Shown: positions 56,259-63,797, counted from the first letter of the stretch. The stretch: DNA of 64,000 nucleotides from Staphylococcus durrellii (GCF_015594545.1 NZ_JADIIO010000001.1:2418001-2482000), one strand, 5' to 3'. The notes: generated from the sequence alone by a model not told the origin. Made by a program: numbers and translations.

Positions 56259-56753
56259 ATGAAGGAGAAAATTTATACAATAAAAAACTTATGTGATGAA
56301 TTAAATCAGCCAAGACAAAAGATAAGAAGAAGACTTGAAAAGCTTGAAATTAAAGCTATTAATGAAGATACAAGAACTTATGAAAATGAACCTCTGGAGT
56401 ATGATCACCAAGCTTTTTTGAAATTAGCAGAAGAATTTGATGTACGAATTGACAATAAAGAGTGTACAGCAAGTGTACAACAGCGTACAACGAATGAACA
56501 GCACCGTACAGCAGAAGAAACAAGCAAAGATAAGCTAATAAAGGTACTAGAAAAGCAGTTGGAAGAAGCGAATAAATCAAGAGCAAACTTAGAAAAACTT
56601 TTAGATCAACAACAACAATTAACTTTGATTTCTAATAAAAAATTTAAATTATTAAAATTAGAAGTTGAAGAATTAAAAGTACAGGAAGAAAAAGAAGAAG
56701 ATACTAAAAAATCTAAGTGGTATGATATCTTTAAGAGAAAAAGACAAAGTTAG
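56259..56753 (+). CDS. DUF536 plasmid replication/partition-associated protein
   Basis: About 164 residues: an N-terminal DNA-binding MerR-like part (YTIKNLCDELNQPRQKIRRR) and a coiled-coil C-terminus (VLEKQLEEANKSRANLEKLL) ending in a basic tail. I start at the ATG at 56259, after GTGAGGTGG; the in-frame GTG at 56247 lies within that site. It follows the truncated replication gene and contains GTACARC repeats inside its coding region. It is intact, unlike the DUF536 fragment left of IS431, and is a different, second copy. Confidence 0.75.
   Translation: MKEKIYTIKNLCDELNQPRQKIRRRLEKLEIKAINEDTRTYENEPLEYDHQAFLKLAEEFDVRIDNKECTASVQQRTTNEQHRTAEETSKDKLIKVLEKQLEEANKSRANLEKLLDQQQQLTLISNKKFKLLKLEVEELKVQEEKEEDTKKSKWYDIFKRKRQS
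56462..56513. repeat. Cluster of GTACARC repeats inside the DUF536 gene
   Basis: GTACAGC, GTACAAC, GTACAAC and GTACAGC at about 10-20 bp spacing. They may be plasmid origin iterons; coding-region location of the origin is known for several theta plasmids. Confidence 0.6.
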
Positions 56754-56981
56754 TGAACATAAGTAGATTTAAGCGAAGTTAAAATGCTTTTATACTCATC
56801 TTTCTTAAATAAACTACTTGATTATAGTTTATGATATAATTTTAAATAAGTTAGTGAACAACAGTAGAATATGACGACATATGAATGATGTAAATAAATT
56901 AATAAATAGTGATTTATCAAGTTGCTTAGTATTAAATTACGAAGAAAAAATTTATTGATGAGATAGAAAGAGAGGTATATT

Positions 56982-57833
56982 ATGATATTGATAACAGGTG
57001 CAAGCGGACAGGTCGGATGTGCAGTCATTCGTGCATTAAGTAAGGTGGGAATCGAGACAAAGGCGTTTATTCACAGCGCCTCCAATATAGAAAAGGTAAA
57101 AGAAGCTGGTGCAACGGAAGTATTCGTCGGTGATATGTCGGAAGAAAAAGATTTGAGAGAAGCTCTTCATGGAGTGGACACCGTGTACTATATTTGCTCT
57201 GCTGCAAATCCTAAAGAAGATGAAATCGGCGAACAGATGATACAAATCGCCAAGAAAGTGGGAAACATATATTTCGTTTACCATTCCGTGCTACATTCAG
57301 TGCTTCAGGATATGCCGCATCATAAAAGAAAGTTGCATACAGAACAGTTGGTGGTAGATTCTGGTCTGGACTTTGCCATTATTCAACCAGCTGTCTTTAT
57401 GCAGATGCTGATGCCAGCTGTCAAATCCGTTCAGAGCGGTGGTCCCATGCTTCAGAAGTTTTTTACCTCGGATGAGACGCAGATGAGTCTTGTGGATATG
57501 GAGGATTTTGCGGAGGCAGCTGCTGTGATTTTAAGTAACAAAGACTATGCGAATGGAACTTTTGAATTGTGTGGAAAAGGCAGTTATTCACTACAGAATA
57601 TGGAAGCAGTTTTTTCCGAGGTGGCAGGCAGAGAAGTCAAATCTGCATATATAACAGATGAAGCTTTTATCGGGCAGATGAAAATCGATGCATCTAGCTA
57701 TCAGGCACAGACGCTACTAACTATGTTTCGGCATTACAATGAACACAGTTTCCGTGGAAACAGTGTTGTGTTATCGCAGATTCTGAGACGAGATCCACAT
57801 ACATTGCATCAGTTTGTTAGCAGAAACATCTAG
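56982..57833 (+). CDS. NmrA-like NAD(P)-binding oxidoreductase
   Basis: The 283-residue protein has the NmrA/atypical-SDR pattern: ILITGASGQVGCAVIRAL at the start, GATEVFVGDMSEEKDLREAL, and IIQPAVFMQMLMP. Its base and codon use are clearly richer in G+C than neighbours (for example many CAG, CGG and GCC codons), which points to recent transfer from another genus. AGAGAGG lies before the ATG. It is monocistronic; a hairpin terminator lies 170 bp downstream. Function is unknown; relatives act as redox sensors or quinone-type reductases. Confidence 0.85.
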   Translation: MILITGASGQVGCAVIRALSKVGIETKAFIHSASNIEKVKEAGATEVFVGDMSEEKDLREALHGVDTVYYICSAANPKEDEIGEQMIQIAKKVGNIYFVYHSVLHSVLQDMPHHKRKLHTEQLVVDSGLDFAIIQPAVFMQMLMPAVKSVQSGGPMLQKFFTSDETQMSLVDMEDFAEAAAVILSNKDYANGTFELCGKGSYSLQNMEAVFSEVAGREVKSAYITDEAFIGQMKIDASSYQAQTLLTMFRHYNEHSFRGNSVVLSQILRRDPHTLHQFVSRNI

Positions 57834-58004
57834 TAATATATTTCAATGTATTTGTAGGGCTGATGTAACTTGATTTTATATTCAGTTCCGTCGTATCTTT
57901 TATAAAATGCGTCGCTAAGTGATTTGTAAATTAGAAAGCTTTAGTTTGTCTTAATGCTAATTATGTAAAACTGTTAAAAATAGTTGAATAGATTAGAATC
58001 ATAA

Positions 58005-58036
58005 GGATAGAGTTAGTTTTATACTCTATCCTTTTT
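58005..58036 (+). terminator. Terminator downstream of the NmrA-like gene
   Basis: GGATAGAGT...ACTCTATCC with a T-run. Confidence 0.85.
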
Positions 58037-58089
58037 GTGTTTTGTTTTTTAAGTTTGTCATAACAGTTGTTTTAATATGTTACCCTTAT

Positions 58090-58248
58090 TACTACATGGG
58101 ACGTTCTGAAATGAACATGCCCGAAATGAATATGGAGCAAATGCAGCAGATGCAACAAATGATGATGGAACATATGGAAACAACAAAACAAATTAAACAA
58201 AAACTAGGCTACTTATCCCCTGTAAAATACAGAGAATTAGCAGCCTAG
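58090..58248 (+). pseudogene. Chimeric remnant: Met-rich copper-type tail joined to an IS3-family transposase end
   Basis: The frame reads GRSEMNMPEMNMEQMQQMQQ and MMMEHMETT, a Met-rich metal-binding style, then switches to IKQKLGYLSPVKYRELAA. The latter is the standard C-terminus of IS3-family OrfB proteins. No start codon with a ribosome site exists, so this is a junction of two broken genes rather than a real protein. Confidence 0.6.
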
Positions 58249-58321
58249 AACATAGTGTTTTTATTAAGTTCCCATTTTAAGGGTTCAGTGCCTTGTAGTT
58301 ATTGTGTTTTTATATACTTTA

Positions 58322-58489
58322 CTACTTATTTTCTTTGTTATCATCAAAGGACTGCATGAAGTTCGTGCATGCATTTATCATATTATCCATTCTCTGGTCA
58401 TAATCAGAACCTTGGGTAAAACCAGTTTGTCCAATGACGATTAAACCAGCTAGTACAAACGACAGCACTAAAGGTAACTTCTTTTTCAT
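58322..58489 (-). CDS. Small secreted or membrane-anchored protein
   Basis: A 55-residue ORF with a signal-peptide-like start (KKKLPLVLSFVLAGLIVIG) followed by a polar tail (GSDYDQRMDNMINACTNFMQ). GGGGAAAT precedes the ATG. It follows the SHOCT-domain gene by about 30 bp on the same strand, so both may be expressed from the CsoR-like promoter at 58.8 kb. The tail resembles no family I know. Confidence 0.65.
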   Translation of the reverse strand: MKKKLPLVLSFVLAGLIVIGQTGFTQGSDYDQRMDNMINACTNFMQSFDDNKENK

Positions 58490-58519
58490 CGCTTATTTCC
58501 CCTTTCATTCAAAGTATCC

Positions 58520-58750
58520 CTAATCTTTTTTTAACACTTTCTTTAATTTTTCATATTCATCTTCATTAATTTCCCCTTTGGCCAGCCTTTCCTTTAAAAT
58601 TTGTAAAGAATCATCTGATCTTACACCTTTTGGTTTTTCTGAAGCTTTTGCAATTAATATATATACACCATAAAATAACAAGCCAAGAATGATAATCCAA
58701 AAAATCATGCCAATGAACCCCATTCCGCCCATCATATTTCCTATACCCAT
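58520..58750 (-). CDS. SHOCT-domain small membrane protein
   Basis: A 76-residue protein: Gly/Met-rich start (GIGNMMGGMGFIGMIF), one membrane segment, then a SHOCT motif (SLQILKERLAKGEINEDEYE). I start at the ATG at 58750, after AAAGGA (spacing is long, about 12 bases). Such proteins are common beside copper-export genes in staphylococcal mobile elements. It is preceded by a CsoR-like operator, consistent with copper control. Confidence 0.8.
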   Translation of the reverse strand: MGIGNMMGGMGFIGMIFWIIILGLLFYGVYILIAKASEKPKGVRSDDSLQILKERLAKGEINEDEYEKLKKVLKKD

Positions 58751-58764
58751 ACAATTTGTCAGTC

Positions 58765-58822
58765 CTTTCCTTCTTTCTTGTTTTACAATTATACCATATG
58801 GGGTATTAGTATCCCAAAAAAG
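58765..58822 (-). promoter_or_regulatory. Promoter with CsoR/CstR-like operator
   Basis: On minus, TTGGGA, an 18-bp spacer and TATAAT form a promoter. ATACCATATGGGGTAT (plus, 58791-58806) overlaps the spacer and -10 box, with ATACC/GGTAT arms. That matches the operator style of copper- or persulfide-responsive CsoR/CstR repressors. No csoR gene is present in this window. Confidence 0.6.
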
Positions 58823-58883
58823 TGTTTTTAATATTAGTAGCAGAAGGCAATTCATTGTACCGCAAAATGGCCCGATTATTGAA

Positions 58884-59084
58884 CTATTTTTTAATAAAAT
58901 AATTCCTACGTTCCCAATTCCAGAAAGCAATAATACTAAAAGCTTCCTCATCTGCTTTTTCCTCATCATCTGTCATATAATCTGTATCTTTTATTGGATA
59001 TTTTGCCGTTTCATCAACGGGAGATTGAATATCTGACTTATGCTTATTTTTTGGTTTCACAATTTTTGAGCGTAATATTTTCAT
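58884..59084 (-). CDS. Hypothetical short protein, possibly a truncated gene
   Basis: A 66-codon ORF with GGAG seven bases before the ATG at 59084. It is basic then acidic (KILRSKIVKPKNKHKSDIQS; TDYMTDDEEKADEEAF) and ends in WNWERRNYFIKK. Shortly after, another frame reads a hydrophobic stretch (KLLVLLLSGIGNVGIILL), so the original gene may have been a longer membrane protein broken by a frameshift near 58930. No family recognised. Confidence 0.4.
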   Translation of the reverse strand: MKILRSKIVKPKNKHKSDIQSPVDETAKYPIKDTDYMTDDEEKADEEAFSIIAFWNWERRNYFIKK

Positions 59085-59229
59085 GGGAACGCTCCAAATC
59101 AATATCTTTATTTGGCTCATATTTGCGTTTTAAGAGCTTATGTATGTTTTTAGGTTAAAAACTATATGATTTATACCTAATTCTTTAAAATACCCCCTTA
59201 AAATTCAAAATAAGAACATTTGAATTTAA

Positions 59230-59373
59230 ACAAACCTCCTGCCATCTCAGCAAGGGGCACTTGAAAACCGTTTGGAAATCATCAAGGGACGGGTAGTATT
59301 TTTTGAAAAAGCCACTCAAAAAATCTCCACTCAAGGCACGCATAAAATATCAGCGAATATACCAAAGGAGTGA
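59230..59373 (+). pseudogene. Unrecognised gene fragment
   Basis: A short open frame without a start reads LLPSQQGALENRLEIIKGRV then VFFEKATQKISTQGTHKISA and ends NIPKE at 59373. It looks protein-like and truncated at its 5' end. The region 59374-59540 contains no gene; AGTTCCGAGGCTCAACGTC at about 59468 resembles ends of ISL3-type elements, but I cannot confirm that. Confidence 0.35.
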
Positions 59374-59541
59374 ACATATTGATTCCATATTATCTTTGGT
59401 TTAAAGAAAACATTTAAAATTCATGATTATATGCCAACCATTCGACTATTTTTTGAGTTTGTTAAAAGTTCCGAGGCTCAACGTCAATAAAGCAATTGGA
59501 ATAAAGCACCTATGATTATTAAAAAAAATAAGTTATAATAT

Positions 59542-59561
59542 ATTCAAAAATATTTTTGAAT
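59542..59561. promoter_or_regulatory. 20-bp palindrome, CadC/CadX operator
   Basis: ATTCAAAAATATTTTTGAAT is perfectly self-complementary and lies 11 bp before cadD. It has the form of the CadC/CadX binding site, with TCAAA/TTTGA arms. Confidence 0.85.
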
Positions 59562-59572
59562 GAGGTGTAATT

Positions 59573-60190
59573 ATGATTCAGACTATTGTAACTGCTGCTA
59601 TTCTTTATATTGTGACAGCATTAGACTTATTAGTGATTTTATTAATGTTCTTTGCTAGAGCAAAGACTAGGAAAGAATATCGAGATATTTATATTGGTCA
59701 ATATGTAGGATCTGTGGCATTGATTGTCATAAGTTTATTCTTTGCCTTTGTCTTAAATTATGTTCCTGAAAAATGGATATTAGGATTATTAGGGTTAATA
59801 CCGATTTATTTAGGAATTAAAGTGGCTATTTATGGTGATAGTGACGGAGAAGAGAGAGCTAAAAAAGAATTGAATGAAAAAGGATTGTCTAAACTAGTTG
59901 GTACGATTGCAATTATTACGATAGCAAGTTGTGGCGCTGATAATATTGGTGTATTTGTTCCCTATTTTGTGACATTAAGTGTTACTAATTTATTAATTAC
60001 TTTGTTTGTCTTTTTAATTTTAATTTTCTTCTTGGTATTTACTGCACAAAAATTAGCTAATATTCCAGGAGTTGGAGAAATTGTTGAGAAATTTGGTCGT
60101 TGGATTATGGCTGTTATTTATATAGCTTTAGGTTTATTTATCATTATAGAAAATGACACTATTCAAACAATTTTAGGATTTATATTTTAA
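59573..60190 (+). CDS. cadD: CadD cadmium resistance membrane transporter
   Basis: The 205-residue protein has five to six membrane segments and matches the CadD family: TALDLLVILLMFFARA near the start, GQYVGSVALIVISLF, and the conserved IASCGADNIGVFVPYF with Cys and Asp likely in metal movement. It lowers cytosolic Cd(II) by export. AATGAGGTG lies before the ATG. cadX follows 18 bp later, the standard plasmid arrangement. Confidence 0.95.
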   Translation: MIQTIVTAAILYIVTALDLLVILLMFFARAKTRKEYRDIYIGQYVGSVALIVISLFFAFVLNYVPEKWILGLLGLIPIYLGIKVAIYGDSDGEERAKKELNEKGLSKLVGTIAIITIASCGADNIGVFVPYFVTLSVTNLLITLFVFLILIFFLVFTAQKLANIPGVGEIVEKFGRWIMAVIYIALGLFIIIENDTIQTILGFIF

Positions 60191-60208
60191 TTTAGGGTGT
60201 GATTTTAT

Positions 60209-60556
60209 ATGAGCTATAAAAATGCTTGTGATGTGATCTGTGTACATGAGGATAAAGTTAACAATGCCTTAAGTTTTTTAGAAGATGATAAATCTAAGAA
60301 ATTACTTAACATTTTAGAAAAGATTTGTGATGAGAAGAAATTGAAAATTATATTATCTTTGATTAAAGAAGATGAGTTGTGTGTTTGTGATATTTCTTTG
60401 ATATTGAAAATGAGTGTTGCTTCAACTTCACATCATTTAAGACTTTTATATAAAAATGATGTGCTTGATTTTTATAAAAAGGGAAAGATGGCATATTATT
60501 TTATTAAAGACGATGAAATAAGAGAGTTTTTCTCTAAAAATCAGGAGGGTTTTTGA
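60209..60556 (+). CDS. cadX: CadX/CadC ArsR-SmtB-family metal-sensing repressor
   Basis: The 115-residue winged-helix repressor has the metal site ELCVCDISL (Cys58 and Cys60) plus N-terminal cysteines Cys7 and Cys11, as in CadC, and recognition helix SVASTSHHLRLL. Cd, Pb or Zn binding should release it from the palindrome before cadD. It is co-transcribed with cadD. The stop is followed by the toxin-antitoxin locus after about 80 bp. Confidence 0.93.
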   Translation: MSYKNACDVICVHEDKVNNALSFLEDDKSKKLLNILEKICDEKKLKIILSLIKEDELCVCDISLILKMSVASTSHHLRLLYKNDVLDFYKKGKMAYYFIKDDEIREFFSKNQEGF

Positions 60557-60721
60557 AACGAGTGAAACGAGTTTCTTCTTGTCTTGATACTATAAAATAA
60601 GCAAAGATATAACATAAAATGACTTATCGGAAGTACATATGCTTCAAAAGATACAGATGGTATAATAATGGAGTCGCCTATCTCTCAGGCGTCAATTTGA
60701 CGTAGGGAGGAGGTGTTATTC

Positions 60722-60817
60722 ATGTTGGAAATCCTTGTTCACATCACGACCACAGTCATCAGTGGTTGTATTATTGCGTTATTTACGCATTGGCTGCGTA
60801 ATCGCAAAGACAAATAG
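60722..60817 (+). CDS. PepA1/Fst-family type I toxin peptide (intact)
   Basis: A 31-residue peptide: MLEILVHITTTVISGCIIAL followed by FTHWLRNRKDK. A single membrane segment and a basic tail match the Fst/PepA1 family of membrane-damaging toxins. GGAGGAGG lies seven bases before the ATG, and TATAAT at 60661 gives an upstream promoter and a ~55-nt structured leader (GGAGTCGCC...GGCG). Translation should be blocked by the converging antitoxin RNA at 60838-60899. It is the only intact copy of the six in the window. Confidence 0.93.
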   Translation: MLEILVHITTTVISGCIIALFTHWLRNRKDK

Positions 60818-60837
60818 GCGACAATAGCCACACCTAC

Positions 60838-60899
60838 AAAAATCCCCTCACTATTTGCGGTAGTGAGGGGATTGGTGTATCCATGCTGGATTCCTTGTT
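60838..60899 (-). ncRNA. Antitoxin RNA for the PepA1/Fst toxin
   Basis: Promoter on minus: TTGCAT (60930-60935), 18 bp, TATAAT (60906-60911). The RNA's first 25 bases are nearly complementary to the toxin ribosome site and start region, because 60874-60899 (plus) is a degenerate direct repeat of 60714-60741 (GGTGTxATxCATGxTGGA pattern). It ends at the shared hairpin. This is the layout of Fst/SprA1 regulators. Confidence 0.85.
60841..60875. terminator. Shared bidirectional terminator of the toxin-antitoxin locus
   Basis: AATCCCCTCACTA...TAGTGAGGGGATT around TTTGCGG, with T-runs on both strands, terminates toxin mRNA and antitoxin RNA from opposite sides. Confidence 0.88.
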
Positions 60900-60969
60900 A
60901 AGTGCATTATAACACCATAGTAGATAGGAATGCAAAACTAAAATTTTATATGATTGTATTTTATACATG

Positions 60970-61131
60970 TTAAATATTTAATAATTCATGTAATACAATG
61001 TTCCAACGTTTAAGTACTTGTTTAGGTTCGTGCATTTCAACTGTTATACCTGAAGTAATATCAGCATATTTTGCAATATCTTGTCTTATCGATTTTATAG
61101 TTGCTTCGAACCTTGTACGTTCATAAACTTC
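60970..61131 (-). pseudogene. Truncated gene fragment, unrecognised, back-to-back with thyA fragment
   Basis: A minus-strand frame reads EVYERTRFEATIKSIRQDIA then KYADITSGITVEMHEPKQVL and ends LKRWNIVLHELLNI at 60970. It has no start codon and stops at the same point where the thyA fragment begins. I do not recognise the family. Confidence 0.5.
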
Positions 61132-61645
61132 ATTATTAGGTGAAGGTAAAAAATTAAATCAAGTTGAGTACATTTTACACCAATTAAATCAAAATCCAGC
61201 ATCACGTAGAATTATGACAAGTTTATGGGATGTAGATGATTTAGATGAAATGTCATTAGAACCGTGTGTTTGGGCTACAAATTGGAAAGTGAGTTACGGT
61301 GCTTTAAATTTACATGTGAAACAACGTTCGGCAGATATGGCTCTAGGTCATCCATTTAATGTATTTCAATATGCGGTTTTACACAGGTTAATAGCAGACC
61401 AATGTGGTTATGAGTTAGGAAATTTGTATTGGTGTATAGATGATGCCCATGTATATCTTAAACATATAGATACATTAAAGAAGCAACTATCCAATCCTAT
61501 TAATCAATCTAAACCAACAATAAGTCTACCTAGTAAATATGATGAGAAGGGTAATCTTAAATCTTTTTTTGAACGTAGACTATCTGAAGTACAGTTGAAT
61601 AATTATAAACATAATGGAATTTTTAAATATGATATAGCGGAATGA
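61126..61645 (+). pseudogene. thyA: N-terminally truncated thymidylate synthase
   Basis: About 170 C-terminal codons of a thymidylate synthase: VEYILHQLNQNPASRRIMTS, the catalytic Cys in MSLEPCVWATNW, RSADMALGHPFNVFQYAVL (folate/dUMP binding), and NLYWCIDDAHVYLKHID. The pattern is the Bacillus ThyA/phage type, not the usual staphylococcal chromosomal enzyme. About 100 or more N-terminal residues are missing, with no ribosome site before the internal ATG at 61214. It is probably non-functional. Confidence 0.85.
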
Positions 61646-61724
61646 TAATGAAAGTAAGGGATTTTATAAAGCTATCACATTCATTTTTATAAATAAGATA
61701 AAAAAGATTTGACAATATTCCTCG

Positions 61725-61745
61725 TTGTAACTAAAATAGTTACAA
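61725..61745. promoter_or_regulatory. Rrf2-type operator 1
   Basis: TTGTAACTA-AAA-TAGTTACAA: perfect 9-bp arms with a 3-bp gap. It overlaps the probable promoter (TTGACA at 61709) and lies 13 bp before the Rrf2 gene. It has a near-copy at 62208-62228. Confidence 0.85.
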
Positions 61746-61758
61746 TGAGGTGCTTGAT

Positions 61759-62187
61759 TTGAAAATAAGTAGTCGTTTTACGGTCGCTGTTCATATATTG
61801 GCTTTAATAAAAATCGAAAAAAATTATGCTTTAACATCGAATCAAATTGCAGAAAGTGTGAATACTAATCCTGTTGTTATTCGAAGATTAATGGGGAAAC
61901 TTAAAAAAGTTGGTTTTATTGAAACTTCACATGGCAATTCAGGAGTTAAACTTTTAAAATCATTAGACGAGATTACATTATTTGATGTTTATAAAGCTGT
62001 AGAAGTTGTTGAACAAGGCCGTTTATTCCAAATACATGAAGATACCAATATCGACTGTACAGTTGGTGCAAACATACAAATTCTATTGGAAGTTATTTTG
62101 AAAAACGCACAGGATGCTATGGAGACAGTATTAAAAAGTGTAACATTAGAAAATATAGTAAATAAAATTCTAGTAAACAACGGATAA
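61759..62187 (+). CDS. Rrf2-family regulator (YwnA/HypR-like)
   Basis: About 142 residues with the Rrf2 helix-turn-helix (KISSRFTVAVHILALIKIE; NTNPVVIRRLMGKLKKVGF). It has one cysteine (TNIDCTVGAN) instead of the three iron-sulfur cysteines, which places it with thiol-switch Rrf2 proteins such as YwnA/HypR. I use the TTG at 61759, seven bases after GAGGT; the GTG at 61750 lies within that site. Two near-identical operators (61725, 62208) suggest it represses itself and the downstream DsbA/YwnB-like genes under disulfide or electrophile stress. Confidence 0.88.
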   Translation: MKISSRFTVAVHILALIKIEKNYALTSNQIAESVNTNPVVIRRLMGKLKKVGFIETSHGNSGVKLLKSLDEITLFDVYKAVEVVEQGRLFQIHEDTNIDCTVGANIQILLEVILKNAQDAMETVLKSVTLENIVNKILVNNG

Positions 62188-62207
62188 ATATATCCGTCTC
62201 CCCTTGT

Positions 62208-62228
62208 TTGTAACTGTAACTATTACAA
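62208..62228. promoter_or_regulatory. Rrf2-type operator 2
   Basis: TTGTAACTGTAACTATTACAA (62208-62228) keeps both half-sites of the operator at 61725. It lies 80 bp before the broken DsbA-like gene. Confidence 0.8.
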
Positions 62229-62307
62229 GTACGAGCGTGTTGTTTACTTACATTTGATGAAACTGTATTAACCATCTTAATAAACATTATTGGAAGGAGA
62301 AATTATT

Positions 62308-62883
62308 TTGTCACTAAAAGTAAGCGTTTATTCTGATTATGTTTGTCCTTTTTGTTTTATAGGCAAGGATTAACTTGAAAAAGCAATAAAAGAAACAGAT
62401 GCTGATATATCTATAGAATGGCAAACATTTGAGCTAAGACCCAAACCATTAGAGCAATTAGATCCTGTTAATGACTCATCCAAACTATCACTCTGGCAGC
62501 AAGTGATATATCCAAGAATAACTGAATGGGGAGTAGATATGAAATTACCAAATGTGTCTCCCCATCCTTATACAGATTTAGCGCACGAGGGCTTCTATTT
62601 TGCGAAAGAACATGGAAAAGCAAATGAATATAACAATCGTGTTTATGAAGCATTTTTCCAAGAAGATAAAAATATTAGAGAAATTGAAGTACTTACTGAA
62701 CTTGCTAAAGATGTTAGTATATGGCACGTTCTTGTGGGAGCTTTTAGTGGCTTTTGGATTGCTATGTTAATGGCTGGGGCCGTAACAGTAAGAATGAAAT
62801 CAGGTGAACGTATTAAAGATGTTTATTTACCACTAATGATAGGCTTTTTAGCGCTATTAGTCTTTTTATTAAATATACTATAA
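62308..62883 (+). pseudogene. DsbA/FrnE-like oxidoreductase with stop codon, fused to a foreign membrane-protein tail
   Basis: From TTG 62308 (AAGGAG upstream) the frame reads SLKVSVYSDYVCPFCFIGKD, with the CPFC active site, then TAA, then LEKAIKETDADISIEWQTFE and on to AFFQEDKNIREIEVLTELAKDV. There the DsbA-like sequence ends abruptly and continues in frame as a different protein, WHVLVGAFSGFWIAMLMAGA ending FLALLVFLLNIL with two membrane segments. So a deletion fused two genes, and the upstream part carries a nonsense codon. Confidence 0.82.
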
Positions 62884-62899
62884 TTAGGAGGAATTTATT

Positions 62900-63550
62900 A
62901 TGAAAATTGGAATTATTGGAGCAAGTGGAAAAGTTGGAAAACTAGTATTAGAAGAATCAATCGAAAGAGGACATGAAGTAACAGCAATTGTTAGAAATGC
63001 TTCAAAATTATCAAGTAGTAATATAAATATTTTAGAAAAAGAAATATATGATATTACTTCTGAAGACTTGAAAGATTTAGATGTAGTTGTTAATGCATTT
63101 GGTGCGCCTCTTGGTGAAGAAGAACCACATGTGAAAGCTGGACGTGCACTTATTGAAGCATTGAAAGAAACTGATACAAGAGCAATTATCGTTGGTGGTG
63201 CAGGTAGTTTATACGTTGATGAAGCGCAAACAACTAAGTTAATGGATACACCAGAATTTTCTGAACTATTTGGGCCAACTGCAAAAGGAACTTCAAAAGG
63301 ACAAAGTAGAAATTTAGAAGATTTAAAAGCTTCTAAAGGTATTAATTGGACATTCCTTAGCCCATCTGCAGATTTTGATGCTGAAGGTCCTAAAACTAAA
63401 AATTATCAAACAGGCAAAGACAATTTATTATTTAACTCTAAAGGCAATAGTTATGTTAGTTATGCAGATTTTGCATTTGCACTAGTGGATGAGATAGAAA
63501 ATCCACAACATAAAAATGAACGTTTTACTGTGGTATCAGAAGATAATTAA
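62900..63550 (+). CDS. YwnB-like NAD(P)H-binding oxidoreductase
   Basis: The 216-residue atypical SDR/NmrA-type protein: KIGIIGASGKVGKLVLEESI at the start, VVNAFGAP, IIVGGAGSLYVDE, and NWTFLSPSADFDAEG. This pattern matches YwnB, which in Bacillus neighbours the Rrf2 protein YwnA, as here. TTAGGAGG lies eight bases before the ATG. It follows the broken DsbA-like gene by 16 bp and is probably under the same Rrf2 operator. A strong terminator follows. Confidence 0.88.
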   Translation: MKIGIIGASGKVGKLVLEESIERGHEVTAIVRNASKLSSSNINILEKEIYDITSEDLKDLDVVVNAFGAPLGEEEPHVKAGRALIEALKETDTRAIIVGGAGSLYVDEAQTTKLMDTPEFSELFGPTAKGTSKGQSRNLEDLKASKGINWTFLSPSADFDAEGPKTKNYQTGKDNLLFNSKGNSYVSYADFAFALVDEIENPQHKNERFTVVSEDN

Positions 63551-63570
63551 GAAATATAAATAGTTCGATT

Positions 63571-63613
63571 ATACAAGACGTCTCATCACTAAAAATGATG
63601 AGACGTCTTGTAT
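63571..63613 (+). terminator. Terminator after the YwnB-like gene
   Basis: ATACAAGACGTCTCATCA / TGATGAGACGTCTTGTAT forms a long perfect stem with a short loop. Confidence 0.92.
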
Positions 63614-63797
63614 AATTTCAAAGAGAAAAATACTAATAAATTATATAGCTTTATATTTCCAAAAATTCAACATTAAATCTGTATATATGAAATGTTTTAG
63701 AAGAAAACGACTGAGTTTTTAAGGTACACCCTAATCATACGTATATAGCTGTTGAATTTATAGCAACTTGCCATTGCTATTTGAGAATGTTTTAACT

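Noticed and set aside
58042..58248. A 68-residue Met-rich metal-binding protein starting at TTG 58042.
   Set aside because: No ribosome site, and the C-terminus is an IS3 transposase end; reported as a chimeric remnant.
52395..63745. A ~14-base inverted match (ATGATTAGGGTGTA at about 52398 and its complement near 63728) that could bound the accessory region.
   Set aside because: Matches of this length are expected by chance in an AT-rich 64-kb sequence, and no integrase or duplicated gene end lies at either site.
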